DNA of 56,030 bases, from NCBI GenBank assembly GCA_902542325.1, contig CACBUE010000009.1, forward strand, positions 1 through 56,030, given 5' to 3'. Source of the stretch: an uncultured SAR86 cluster bacterium. Its GTDB lineage: Bacteria > Pseudomonadota > Gammaproteobacteria > Magnimaribacterales > Magnimaribacteraceae. A program made the position numbers and the translations under genes. Below, piece by piece: positions 28,744 to 35,646 of this stretch (within the stretch, counting starts at the first letter, position 1; each line of letters starts with the position of its first letter). Below the pieces are notes generated by a model. The model worked only from the letters and a program-made list of their open reading frames with translations, was not told the DNA's origin and did not search any database.

Positions 28744-29727
28744 GTGAAAATAAAAATTACTCGTTTTGTTGATCAACCAATAATACCTCCATTTCTTGAG
28801 CAGGAGATCGGCTCTAATATAAATGGTCCTTCCTTGATAAAAGTACCTGATTGGATTGAAGACTCATTAGGAAAATACTATTTGTACTTTGCAGATCATA
28901 AAGGAGATAGGATAAAACTTGCATATTCGGATAAGCTGGAAGGTCAATGGAAAATTCTGAGCGGTGGCACTTTAAAACTTGAAAATTCCTATTTTTTAAA
29001 CGAGAAACCATCAATGCCTGATGATTTCAACATAAATGAGTTGAGAGAAAGAGATGCTCATGTTGATCATATCAAACATATACCCAAAAAAATTGATGAT
29101 TTGACCATTCCCCATATTGCTTCACCAGATGCACATGTTGATGAAGTCAATCAAAGAATAGTTCTATATTTTCACGGTCTAGACGAATTTGGTCTTCAAA
29201 AGACGAGAGTAGCTACATCCTGTGATGGTATAAATTTTAAAGCTAAAAAGAAAATAGTAGGATGGCCTTATTTTAGGAAATTTACCTATAAAGCTGATGA
29301 TTACGCAATATCTATGCCTGGTTTTATATATAAAAATAATGGAGATATTGAGGATTTCACTATTATTAATCAAGTCATGGAAGTAGATACAAGGCACAGC
29401 GCTGTGATGGTTTATAAAGATCAATTACTTGTATTTCACACCAGAAAAGGAGACAAGCCAGAACGTATACTTCTTTCAATAGTTGACCTTTCATTACCAT
29501 CAAATAAGTGGAATGCTTCAAAACCTATTGAGGTTCTAAAGCCTGAAAAGGATTGGGAGGGTGCTTTTTTACCAAATTATGAATCTGTTGAAAGTGCAAT
29601 CAATATACCGGTTAATCAGCTTAGAGATCCAGCAATTTTTTTTGAAGATGATAAAAATTATCTTCTTTACTCATTAAGGGGAGAAAACGGGATTGGTATA
29701 GTTGAATTTTCTATTGAACATTCTTAA
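28744..29727 (+). CDS. Five-bladed beta-propeller (GH43/32-like fold) protein of unknown function
   Basis: A 327-residue protein I do not recognise by name. It looks like the glycosidase-type five-bladed propeller: repeated blade motifs GKYYLYFADHKGDRIKLAYS near residue 44, NQRIVLYFHG near 136, KDQLLVFHTRKGDKPERI near 226 and LRDPAIFFEDDKNYLLYS near 293, with acidic residues in SPDAHVDE and RDPAIF at positions that carry catalytic or substrate-binding acids in GH43/GH32 families. No signal peptide follows the chosen GTG start, but a 20-codon hydrophobic ORF lies immediately upstream. Enzymatic activity is not shown. It stands alone between parE and an AT-rich intergenic region. Confidence 0.7.
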   Translation: MKIKITRFVDQPIIPPFLEQEIGSNINGPSLIKVPDWIEDSLGKYYLYFADHKGDRIKLAYSDKLEGQWKILSGGTLKLENSYFLNEKPSMPDDFNINELRERDAHVDHIKHIPKKIDDLTIPHIASPDAHVDEVNQRIVLYFHGLDEFGLQKTRVATSCDGINFKAKKKIVGWPYFRKFTYKADDYAISMPGFIYKNNGDIEDFTIINQVMEVDTRHSAVMVYKDQLLVFHTRKGDKPERILLSIVDLSLPSNKWNASKPIEVLKPEKDWEGAFLPNYESVESAINIPVNQLRDPAIFFEDDKNYLLYSLRGENGIGIVEFSIEHS

Positions 29728-29735
29728 AAATAGCC

Positions 29736-29768
29736 ATTTCACAGGTTTTTCACAATATATTCACAATA
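29736..29768 (+). repeat. Three phased TTCACA repeats resembling DnaA boxes
   Basis: TTCACA occurs at 29738, 29749 and 29760, spaced exactly 11 bases, one turn of DNA. The middle copy in its context, TTTTTCACA (29746-29754), fits the DnaA-box consensus TTWTNCACA fully; the third, ATATTCACA, fits 8 of 9 positions; the first fits 7 of 9. The block is followed by about 60 bases that are almost all A and T. This could be a DnaA-binding or other regulator-binding array. No dnaA, dnaN or mnmG lies in the window. Confidence 0.45.
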
Positions 29769-29780
29769 CTTATATACATA

Positions 29781-29797
29781 TATCATTGTAAATGATA
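29781..29797. promoter_or_regulatory. Inverted repeat TATCATT-GTA-AATGATA
   Basis: A perfect 7-base inverted repeat with a 3-base centre, TATCATTGTAAATGATA, lying 28 bases before the start of the 39-residue ORF and just after the phased TTCACA repeats. It could be an operator for a dimeric repressor or a small hairpin. It shares TGATA-type half sites with Fur-family boxes but not their usual spacing, so I do not assign a regulator. Confidence 0.35.
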
Positions 29798-29824
29798 ATA
29801 TATATTTTTAATTAATTGCAACGA

Positions 29825-29944
29825 ATGAAAAAAATAGAAAAAACAGCAAGAAAGGTATCTGAGGTAATACTACCCACTCTTTACTTAGCACCAATGATAA
29901 TTGGCGCTTATGGGTTCATATCTTTTGTGCAATGGACAAGTTAA
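29825..29944 (+). CDS. Small single-span membrane protein, 39 residues
   Basis: A short gene missed by usual length limits. The product has a basic N terminus (MKKIEKTARKVSE) and one long hydrophobic segment at about residues 14-36 (VILPTLYLAPMIIGAYGFI), ending VQWTS, so it should be a one-span inner-membrane protein with its N terminus inside. Its TAA overlaps the stop of the convergent gene in a shared TTAA (29941-29944), exactly as four convergent pairs of certain genes do elsewhere in this window; this supports a real gene. No strong Shine-Dalgarno is visible. Function unknown. Confidence 0.55.
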   Translation: MKKIEKTARKVSEVILPTLYLAPMIIGAYGFISFVQWTS

Positions 29945-30384
29945 TCGGTGTTCTGCTGCAGTAAACCAACTAGATCACTTACTTTCCTTCTTTGATGCAT
30001 AGACCTAAACAGTTCGTAAGCACCTAAAACTTTAGCTCTTTGCCCATCACTCTCTAAAAACTCTACTTCATCAGTTAAGATTCGTCTTAGTTTCTGATTA
30101 TTTTCATCAAGAAAACTTATATTGTTATCACCTGAGTTAGCTGATTTCAGTACTTCCAATTCATTTTCTTTAATTCTTGAATTTGATAATAACCATTTAA
30201 TAATATCTCGATTTTCTTTATCTAAAGAATCACCAGCTTCATCAAGTTTCATAGCGGATATTAAGATCAGAGCGCCCCAAGAACTCAAACGAGATCTCTC
30301 ATATTCATCTTCAATTAGTGGGCTAAATCTACTAATTATTTCTTGAGCTGCATTTAAAAGAGCTATATTGAGATCTGGTTTCAT
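29941..30384 (-). CDS. Small helical protein following APH kinase (DUF6285/LvaB-like by context)
   Basis: A 147-residue, largely helical, charged protein with no signal peptide or membrane segment. Features are an N-terminal helix ALLNAAQEIISRFSPLIEDE, then RSRLSSWGALILISAMKLDEAGDSLDKENR, and a C-terminal acidic/basic helix region. Its start overlaps the end of the phosphotransferase gene by 4 bases. In Pseudomonas putida the kinase LvaA works with a small partner LvaB encoded directly after it, and many APH-type kinases of this group are followed by a small DUF6285 protein; the arrangement suggests the same here. The sequence relationship itself is not verified, so this is inference from position. 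Confidence 0.6.
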   Translation of the reverse strand: MKPDLNIALLNAAQEIISRFSPLIEDEYERSRLSSWGALILISAMKLDEAGDSLDKENRDIIKWLLSNSRIKENELEVLKSANSGDNNISFLDENNQKLRRILTDEVEFLESDGQRAKVLGAYELFRSMHQRRKVSDLVGLLQQNTD

Positions 30385-31385
30385 ATTTTACTTTCCAACG
30401 TATTCAAGATTACTTCTAAATGGATATCGCCAGGTATCCAAGCTGAAAATAAATTTATAGGATCAATATTTTTTCCAGATTTAAACTCATTTCCAGCTGA
30501 GATCCAGATAGCCATGCCTTTGATGGCTGCGAAAAGTTCCCACCACTCCAGATCTTTTTTATCAACTTTGCTATTGCTGGAATTCTCCCAAACCTCTATG
30601 GCCTCATCTCTAGGTATCAAATATGCTGGACGGTCTCTATCTTGCCAGCTCCAAATTGGAGATAATGCCCAACCTAGGTCTTCTAAGGGGTCGCCTAAAT
30701 GTGCCATTTCCCAGTCAAGAATCCCCGTTATTTTATTCTTAAAATAAAGAAAATTACCGCTTCTATAATCTCCATGAACCATGCATATATTTTTAGATTC
30801 CTTAGGAGGGTACTTATATAAATATCTTATACCAGCATCTAGTATTGGTTCCACTCCAATTGAATCTTCTTCTATCACTTTTACCCATTTATCTAATTCA
30901 GTTTTCCAAAAAGGTTTTTCCAAATCTTGAGCAAAAGTTTTAAAAATTTCGTTATCTATTTTCCTTTTAGCTATTTCACCAAGAATTGACCAGAATTGAA
31001 TGCCTATATCTTGTTCGTAAGGAGAGTAGCCATTTGGTGTAAAAGGATTTGCAGCTTCGCCATTCAACTCTCTCATCAACATGAATGGAACATTGAAAGT
31101 GGAATCATCTTCTGACATATCAATCAAGATTGGTACTGGAACATTGGATTTTTGAAAAGCAGAATAAGCTAAATATTCTATTCTTTGTTCCGTTTCTATA
31201 AGAGAGCTTTCTTGAGAAAGTCTTAAAATTAATCGTTCTTCACTACCCAAACTATCTTTGAGTCTAATCTTGTAGGTTTCTCGACTTGCTCCTCCAAAAA
31301 TTCTTTCAAAACTTATTAAAGAAAATTCCTTATTAGATAGGTTGGAGTAATAAGAGATGAAAGATTTAGAGAGTTCTTCAGACAT
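30381..31385 (-). CDS. APH-family phosphotransferase (ACAD10/LvaA-like kinase)
   Basis: A 334-residue protein-kinase-like small-molecule kinase. The catalytic loop is HGDYRSGN (His204, Asp206, Asn211) and the metal-binding aspartate is in ILDWEMAHLGDPLEDLGW (about Asp224). The N-lobe has RIFGGASRETYKI near residue 28 as nucleotide loop and LILRLSQ as the lysine-equivalent strand. The ILDWE...HLGDPLEDLGW block is typical of the kinase domain of ACAD10/ACAD11 and of LvaA, which phosphorylate 4-hydroxyacyl-CoAs, not of antibiotic-resistance enzymes. It sits in an operon with a P450 and a DUF7064-like protein, consistent with catabolism of hydroxylated acids. Confidence 0.85.
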   Translation of the reverse strand: MSEELSKSFISYYSNLSNKEFSLISFERIFGGASRETYKIRLKDSLGSEERLILRLSQESSLIETEQRIEYLAYSAFQKSNVPVPILIDMSEDDSTFNVPFMLMRELNGEAANPFTPNGYSPYEQDIGIQFWSILGEIAKRKIDNEIFKTFAQDLEKPFWKTELDKWVKVIEEDSIGVEPILDAGIRYLYKYPPKESKNICMVHGDYRSGNFLYFKNKITGILDWEMAHLGDPLEDLGWALSPIWSWQDRDRPAYLIPRDEAIEVWENSSNSKVDKKDLEWWELFAAIKGMAIWISAGNEFKSGKNIDPINLFSAWIPGDIHLEVILNTLESKI

Positions 31386-31389
31386 GTAC

Positions 31390-32478
31390 CTAGGTATCTA
31401 AAAGACTCTCAAAGCCACTAGTTAGATGAGGACCTATAAGAAGTTGTTCTAATGCACCTATTCCCTTCTGAGATGATTTTCCTTCCTGCAACTCTACATC
31501 ACAAATAGCTTGAATATGAAGGAATGGTGGATCATGTGGATCTTCACTTAAATCATAGAAATCATAAAGTGATTGATTTTCTCCATGGAACTGACCATGA
31601 CCCCATTCGGGATGCATATAGCCTAATCCACACATGAAAATATGATATTTGGGAGTTAAAGACCAAGTTAATTCAGTGCCATCTTTTTTTAAAGCTGAGA
31701 ATCGGGCTTTAGAGATTCTCCTTGTTCCCCCTTTATATTCAACTTCCTTTTTTAATTCATATAGTTTTAAACTCTCACTCTTATTTTGAAGGACAGAATG
31801 ACAATTTGTAGCATACCCCTCCTCATCATCAACAAAATACAGATGAGAAGATTGATCTATAAAATTTACAGGAGCCCATAACCAATAAAATTGAGGTAAT
31901 TTGATTGGTGGCACAATTTGTGAATCTTGAGATCCAACAGGTCTTATGCCCCAGGATCTATCACGGGTACCTACATATTTTTTTTTAGACAAATCAACTT
32001 CATTACTTTTGAAATTTATAAAGCCACTCCAATTACCGTGTTGTGTCATACGGGTTGAATCCATATAAATTCGAGGGCCATTCTTAATGGTCATTCTTGG
32101 CTCTTCCATAGGTTCAAATCTACCTTCAAAAGTTAAATTTGCTGATATTTCTTTGTCTTTATCGTCTATAACTATTTTTAATTTCTTGAGTGGCTCTAAT
32201 ATTTCTATCTCAAAAGAACCCACCCCTATTTCCATTCTCTCGTAGTTCAATACGTCTGAATATCTGAAGTTGTGCTGAATGCCATCTAGCACCAAAATGA
32301 AACTAGCATCTTTTATATTAAGATTTGGGTAGACACAAAACGCTGCTCCAAAAAATATATTCCCATCTTCGCTATAACCATTGAAAAAATATCTATCATA
32401 GAAGTTTCTTTCGGTTCCAACTTCGGCAATTGGTGAAGGTAACTGATGAATTGGAAAATCGTCCCCTTTAGAGATCAT
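31390..32478 (-). CDS. DUF7064/DUF7065-like protein, lipocalin-type beta fold
   Basis: A 362-residue protein rich in beta strands and tryptophans, such as RDRSWGIRPVGSQ near residue 172 and WLWAPVNFIDQSSHLYFVDDEEG near 198. It resembles hypothetical proteins now grouped as DUF7064/DUF7065, which often sit beside P450s and acyl-CoA genes and may bind a hydrophobic ligand in a hydroxysteroid-dehydratase/AttH-like fold. No signal peptide. It lies 2 bases after the P450 and 4 bases before the kinase. No enzymatic role can be given from sequence. Confidence 0.6.
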   Translation of the reverse strand: MISKGDDFPIHQLPSPIAEVGTERNFYDRYFFNGYSEDGNIFFGAAFCVYPNLNIKDASFILVLDGIQHNFRYSDVLNYERMEIGVGSFEIEILEPLKKLKIVIDDKDKEISANLTFEGRFEPMEEPRMTIKNGPRIYMDSTRMTQHGNWSGFINFKSNEVDLSKKKYVGTRDRSWGIRPVGSQDSQIVPPIKLPQFYWLWAPVNFIDQSSHLYFVDDEEGYATNCHSVLQNKSESLKLYELKKEVEYKGGTRRISKARFSALKKDGTELTWSLTPKYHIFMCGLGYMHPEWGHGQFHGENQSLYDFYDLSEDPHDPPFLHIQAICDVELQEGKSSQKGIGALEQLLIGPHLTSGFESLLDT

Positions 32479-32480
32479 TT

Positions 32481-33719
32481 TTATATCCTAACTTTTAGTT
32501 CTGAAATTCCAGCTAAAAAATTAGAAGGTATTCTTACCGGATCAGATGTTGAGTGAATATTAGGAAAACGATCTAGGAGCTCCTCAAATAAAATCCTTAT
32601 CTGCATATGGCCTAATCTATTGCCTAAACAAAGATGTTCTCCTGCACCGAAGGCAAGATGCTTTTTAGCATTCTCTCTATCTACTCTGAATAAATGTCCA
32701 TCTTTAAATATATCTTCATCTCTATTCGCTGAACCGTACCACATTACTACTTTATCTCCAGCTTTTATGTCTTGACCTCTAATGTTCGTATCTTTTGTTG
32801 CAGTTCTTCTGAAATAGATAACAGAAGTCACCCATCTCAACATTTCATCAGTAGCATTTGAAATTAAAGCTGGATCTTTCAAAAGCTTTTCTCTTTCTTC
32901 AGGATTATCAGTTAATGCCATCAAACCTCCAGTAAGTGTATTCCTAGTAGTTTCATTTCCAGCAATAACCATTAATAGAAAGAAACCGTCTAATAACTCT
33001 GGGGGAAGTTCTCCTCCCTCAATCTTAGTATTGGCAACCACGCTCATGAGATCATCTGTCGGGTTTTTCCTTCTTTCTTCAATCATGTCCCTTCCCATCT
33101 TGAAAAGTTCCATGTAATTTACCCATATTTGAAAAGCATTATTAGGATCTTGCTGTATTGAAGCATCAGTAAGATTATTTACTAGATCTCTTATTTTGGG
33201 TCTCTCAGATTCCGGAATTCCCATCATTTCACAAAGAACCCACAGAGGTAATTGTTCAGATATTTCAGTGACGAAATTAAATTCTCCTTTGTCTTCAACA
33301 TTTTCAAGAAGCTCACGTATCTTTAACCTCATATCACCTTCAAGTGTTCTAATGGCTTTTGGTGTAAAGCTTGGAGCTACCATCTTTCTGTAAATTTGAT
33401 GATCTGGAGGATCCATTCCTATCATATTCCCAATTATTGCAGCTACGGCAGATGGATCTACCACCTCAGGATCACCCATTGTCATTAAGTGTCCGCCAAC
33501 TGCTGATGAAAAAGTCATCGGATCCTTAGAAACTCTTACTATATCTTCGTGTTTAGTGAGAGCCCAAAAACCAGGCTCAAAATCTAGAATTTCCTCGTGC
33601 CAATATATTGGCGCTTCCTCACGTAGTCTTTTGAAGATATCAAATGGTTGACCATTGATAAAAGTCTCCCATTTATCTAACTCACAGATTTGTCCTATGT
33701 CATAAATAGGCTTGGTCAT
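32481..33719 (-). CDS. Cytochrome P450
   Basis: Soluble bacterial-type monooxygenase of 412 residues. Key marks are the I-helix AGNETTRN (about 253-260) with acid-threonine pair, ExxR as EMLR (292-295), the YFRRTATKDT meander segment near 302, and the haem loop FGAGEHLCLGNRLG with ligand Cys364. The AGNETTRN and FRRTA-xxDT combination is shared with the CYP125/CYP142 group that oxidises steroid side chains, but many terpenoid P450s are similar, so the substrate is open. It follows the peroxiredoxin gene by 2 bases; no ferredoxin or reductase is in the window. Confidence 0.95.
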   Translation of the reverse strand: MTKPIYDIGQICELDKWETFINGQPFDIFKRLREEAPIYWHEEILDFEPGFWALTKHEDIVRVSKDPMTFSSAVGGHLMTMGDPEVVDPSAVAAIIGNMIGMDPPDHQIYRKMVAPSFTPKAIRTLEGDMRLKIRELLENVEDKGEFNFVTEISEQLPLWVLCEMMGIPESERPKIRDLVNNLTDASIQQDPNNAFQIWVNYMELFKMGRDMIEERRKNPTDDLMSVVANTKIEGGELPPELLDGFFLLMVIAGNETTRNTLTGGLMALTDNPEEREKLLKDPALISNATDEMLRWVTSVIYFRRTATKDTNIRGQDIKAGDKVVMWYGSANRDEDIFKDGHLFRVDRENAKKHLAFGAGEHLCLGNRLGHMQIRILFEELLDRFPNIHSTSDPVRIPSNFLAGISELKVRI

Positions 33720-33721
33720 CT

Positions 33722-34204
33722 TTAAAGTTGTTCTAGTATCGTTTCAGCTGAACTAACATCTAAACCAGGACCAGATTCCACGTTTAAAATTGAGACTACT
33801 CCATCATCTATCACCATTGCATATCTTTGGGATCTTGTTCCCAGACCAAATCCACTCCCATCCATTTCTAGGCCTATTGCAGCGGTAAATTCTCCATTTC
33901 CATCTGATAACATCAAAACATCGTCTCCTACTTTTCTATCTTCACCCCATGCGTGCATTACAAAAGGGTCATTTACAGAAATACATGCAACAATATCAGC
34001 GCCTTTATCTTTCAAATCGCTATTCTTTTCAAGAAATCCAGGCAAATGTTGCACACTGCATGTTGGAGTGAAAGCTCCAGGAACTGCAAATAAAACAACT
34101 TTTTTTCCTGCAGAAAGCTCTGTCAAAGAAACTGGTTTAGGGCCTTCAGAGGTCATGGTTGTTAAATTAATTGAGGGTAATGTATCTCCAACTTGTATTG
34201 TCAT
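33722..34204 (-). CDS. Peroxiredoxin, Prx5/redoxin type
   Basis: Thiol peroxidase of 160 residues. The peroxidatic cysteine is Cys49 in PGAFTPTCS, and the start VGDTLPSINLTTM and the segment FVMHAWGEDRKVGDDVLMLSDGNGEFT are typical of the Prx5 group. A second cysteine, Cys74 (IVACISVNDP), is at a conserved non-resolving position, so a glutaredoxin or thiol-dependent one-Cys cycle is likely. It has an AGGAG site and is the first gene of the P450 operon, divergent from tolC, so it may protect the P450 pathway from peroxide leakage. Confidence 0.92.
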   Translation of the reverse strand: MTIQVGDTLPSINLTTMTSEGPKPVSLTELSAGKKVVLFAVPGAFTPTCSVQHLPGFLEKNSDLKDKGADIVACISVNDPFVMHAWGEDRKVGDDVLMLSDGNGEFTAAIGLEMDGSGFGLGTRSQRYAMVIDDGVVSILNVESGPGLDVSSAETILEQL

Positions 34205-34247
34205 TTTTTCTCCTTAGTAAAATATCATTATAGGCTAAGAATTAATT

Positions 34248-34275
34248 TTGTTGCGAATCTAAGAGGTGTTATAGT
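34248..34275 (+). promoter_or_regulatory. Candidate sigma-70 promoter for tolC
   Basis: A -35-like TTGTTG (34248-34253), a 16-base spacer and a -10-like TATAGT (34270-34275), which would place the start near 34282, about 23 bases before the tolC ATG. Based only on consensus match. Confidence 0.4.
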
Positions 34276-34304
34276 AGACTAATACACCTGACGTTTATAA
34301 AAAA

Positions 34305-35639
34305 ATGCGCTTTAAAAACATAATAGTTCCTTTCTTTTGCTTGATCTTCGCTACTATGACAAGCCCAATCAGAGGAGAAAATCTTTCTGAAGTTTATGAA
34401 TTAGCACTTAAGAATGACCCTTTGTTGAGAGCTGCTGAAGCTTCTTACCGATCGGGAAAAGAGAATAGAGCTCAAGGGATAGCAGGTCTCCTTCCAACAC
34501 TTAGTGTGTCCGGAAGCACTAATTGGAATGAGTACAGAGTTGAAGAACAGCTTATAGACCAATATAACTCTAATGCTTACTTTGCGAATTTGAATCAACC
34601 AATTTTTAGATTAGATAAATGGTTTCAATTTGAGAGAGGTACAGCTTTGTCAGAAGCAGCAGCTGCAGAATTTGCTTACCAACAACAAGAAACTATGATC
34701 AGAGTAGCTTCAGCTTACTTCAATGTTCTTAACTCAATTGATAGCTTAAATGCTGCTAAAGCAGAAGAAAAGGCAATAGGGAGACAAAGAGATTTAGCTA
34801 AAAAGAGATTTGATGTTGGTCTAGCAGCAATTACTGAAGTTCAAGAAACTCAGGCAGCATTCGACTTAACAGTCGTGTCGAGAATTGCTCAAGAATCACA
34901 ATTAGATACTGCAAAAGAAACTCTAACTTCAATAGTCGGAAGAGATATAAGTCTGCTTTCTCCATTAATAGACGAATTTGAAATATCACTGCCCGATCCA
35001 TTAGATCGAGAAAGTTGGGTATCTTTAGGCATAAAAAATAATTATCAACTCAAAGCTGCTAAACTTCAAAGAGACGCCGCGCAAGCAACAGCTAGAGCTT
35101 CTGCTTCCAATCATCTTCCCCAAATAGACCTAGTTGGAAGAATCTCGACAAGTACAACAAAACAGGGCAAATTCGGTGGCTTTATTCAAAATCCATTATT
35201 TGGAGTTGAACAAGACACCAGACAATATTCTATTCAGTTTAACTTACCATTGTTTGCCGGAGGAGCCATCAGCTCAGCAAGAAGACAGGCTTACGCCAAT
35301 TATGATCGATCTAAAGAACAAGCCATTTATTCTGAGAGATCAACGATCAGAGATGTTAGGTCCAATCACTTTGGCGTGCAAACACAAGTAGCTAATGTCA
35401 CTGCTAGAAAGCAAGCCCTCGCGTCTGCAGAATCTGCTCTTGAAGCTACACAAGTGGGCTATGAGGTTGGTACAAGAAATACCGTAGATCTGCTGGATGC
35501 TCAAAAAAGAGTCTTTCAAGCTCAAAGAGATTACGCTAGCTCAAGATATAATTACATTATTTCTATGCTGAGACTGAAGGCTTCTGTCGGAACACTAAGC
35601 CCTGATGATCTCATAAAAATAAGTAATCAAATGAACTGA
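34305..35639 (+). CDS. tolC: TolC-family outer-membrane channel protein
   Basis: Trimeric outer-membrane exit duct for efflux pumps and type I secretion. Signal peptide about residues 1-24 ending before ENLSEVYELALKNDPLLRAAEA, the classic TolC start. Two internally repeated halves of helical hairpins are seen: LDAAKAEEKAIGRQRDLAKKRFDVGLAAITEVQE-type in the first and ALASAESALEATQVGYEVGTRNTVDLLDAQKRVFQA-type in the second. Length 444. The efflux pump partners are not adjacent. It ends 7 bases before an alpha/beta hydrolase gene. Confidence 0.93.
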   Translation: MRFKNIIVPFFCLIFATMTSPIRGENLSEVYELALKNDPLLRAAEASYRSGKENRAQGIAGLLPTLSVSGSTNWNEYRVEEQLIDQYNSNAYFANLNQPIFRLDKWFQFERGTALSEAAAAEFAYQQQETMIRVASAYFNVLNSIDSLNAAKAEEKAIGRQRDLAKKRFDVGLAAITEVQETQAAFDLTVVSRIAQESQLDTAKETLTSIVGRDISLLSPLIDEFEISLPDPLDRESWVSLGIKNNYQLKAAKLQRDAAQATARASASNHLPQIDLVGRISTSTTKQGKFGGFIQNPLFGVEQDTRQYSIQFNLPLFAGGAISSARRQAYANYDRSKEQAIYSERSTIRDVRSNHFGVQTQVANVTARKQALASAESALEATQVGYEVGTRNTVDLLDAQKRVFQAQRDYASSRYNYIISMLRLKASVGTLSPDDLIKISNQMN

Positions 35640-35646
35640 CGATTCT

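Noticed and set aside
29781-29797. Fur box
   Set aside because: The half-sites are similar but the order and spacing do not match the 7-1-7 Fur pattern, and no iron gene follows.
30381-31385. Aminoglycoside resistance kinase
   Set aside because: The motif set (ILDWEMAHLGDPLEDLGW) and P450 operon context match the ACAD10/LvaA-type kinases.
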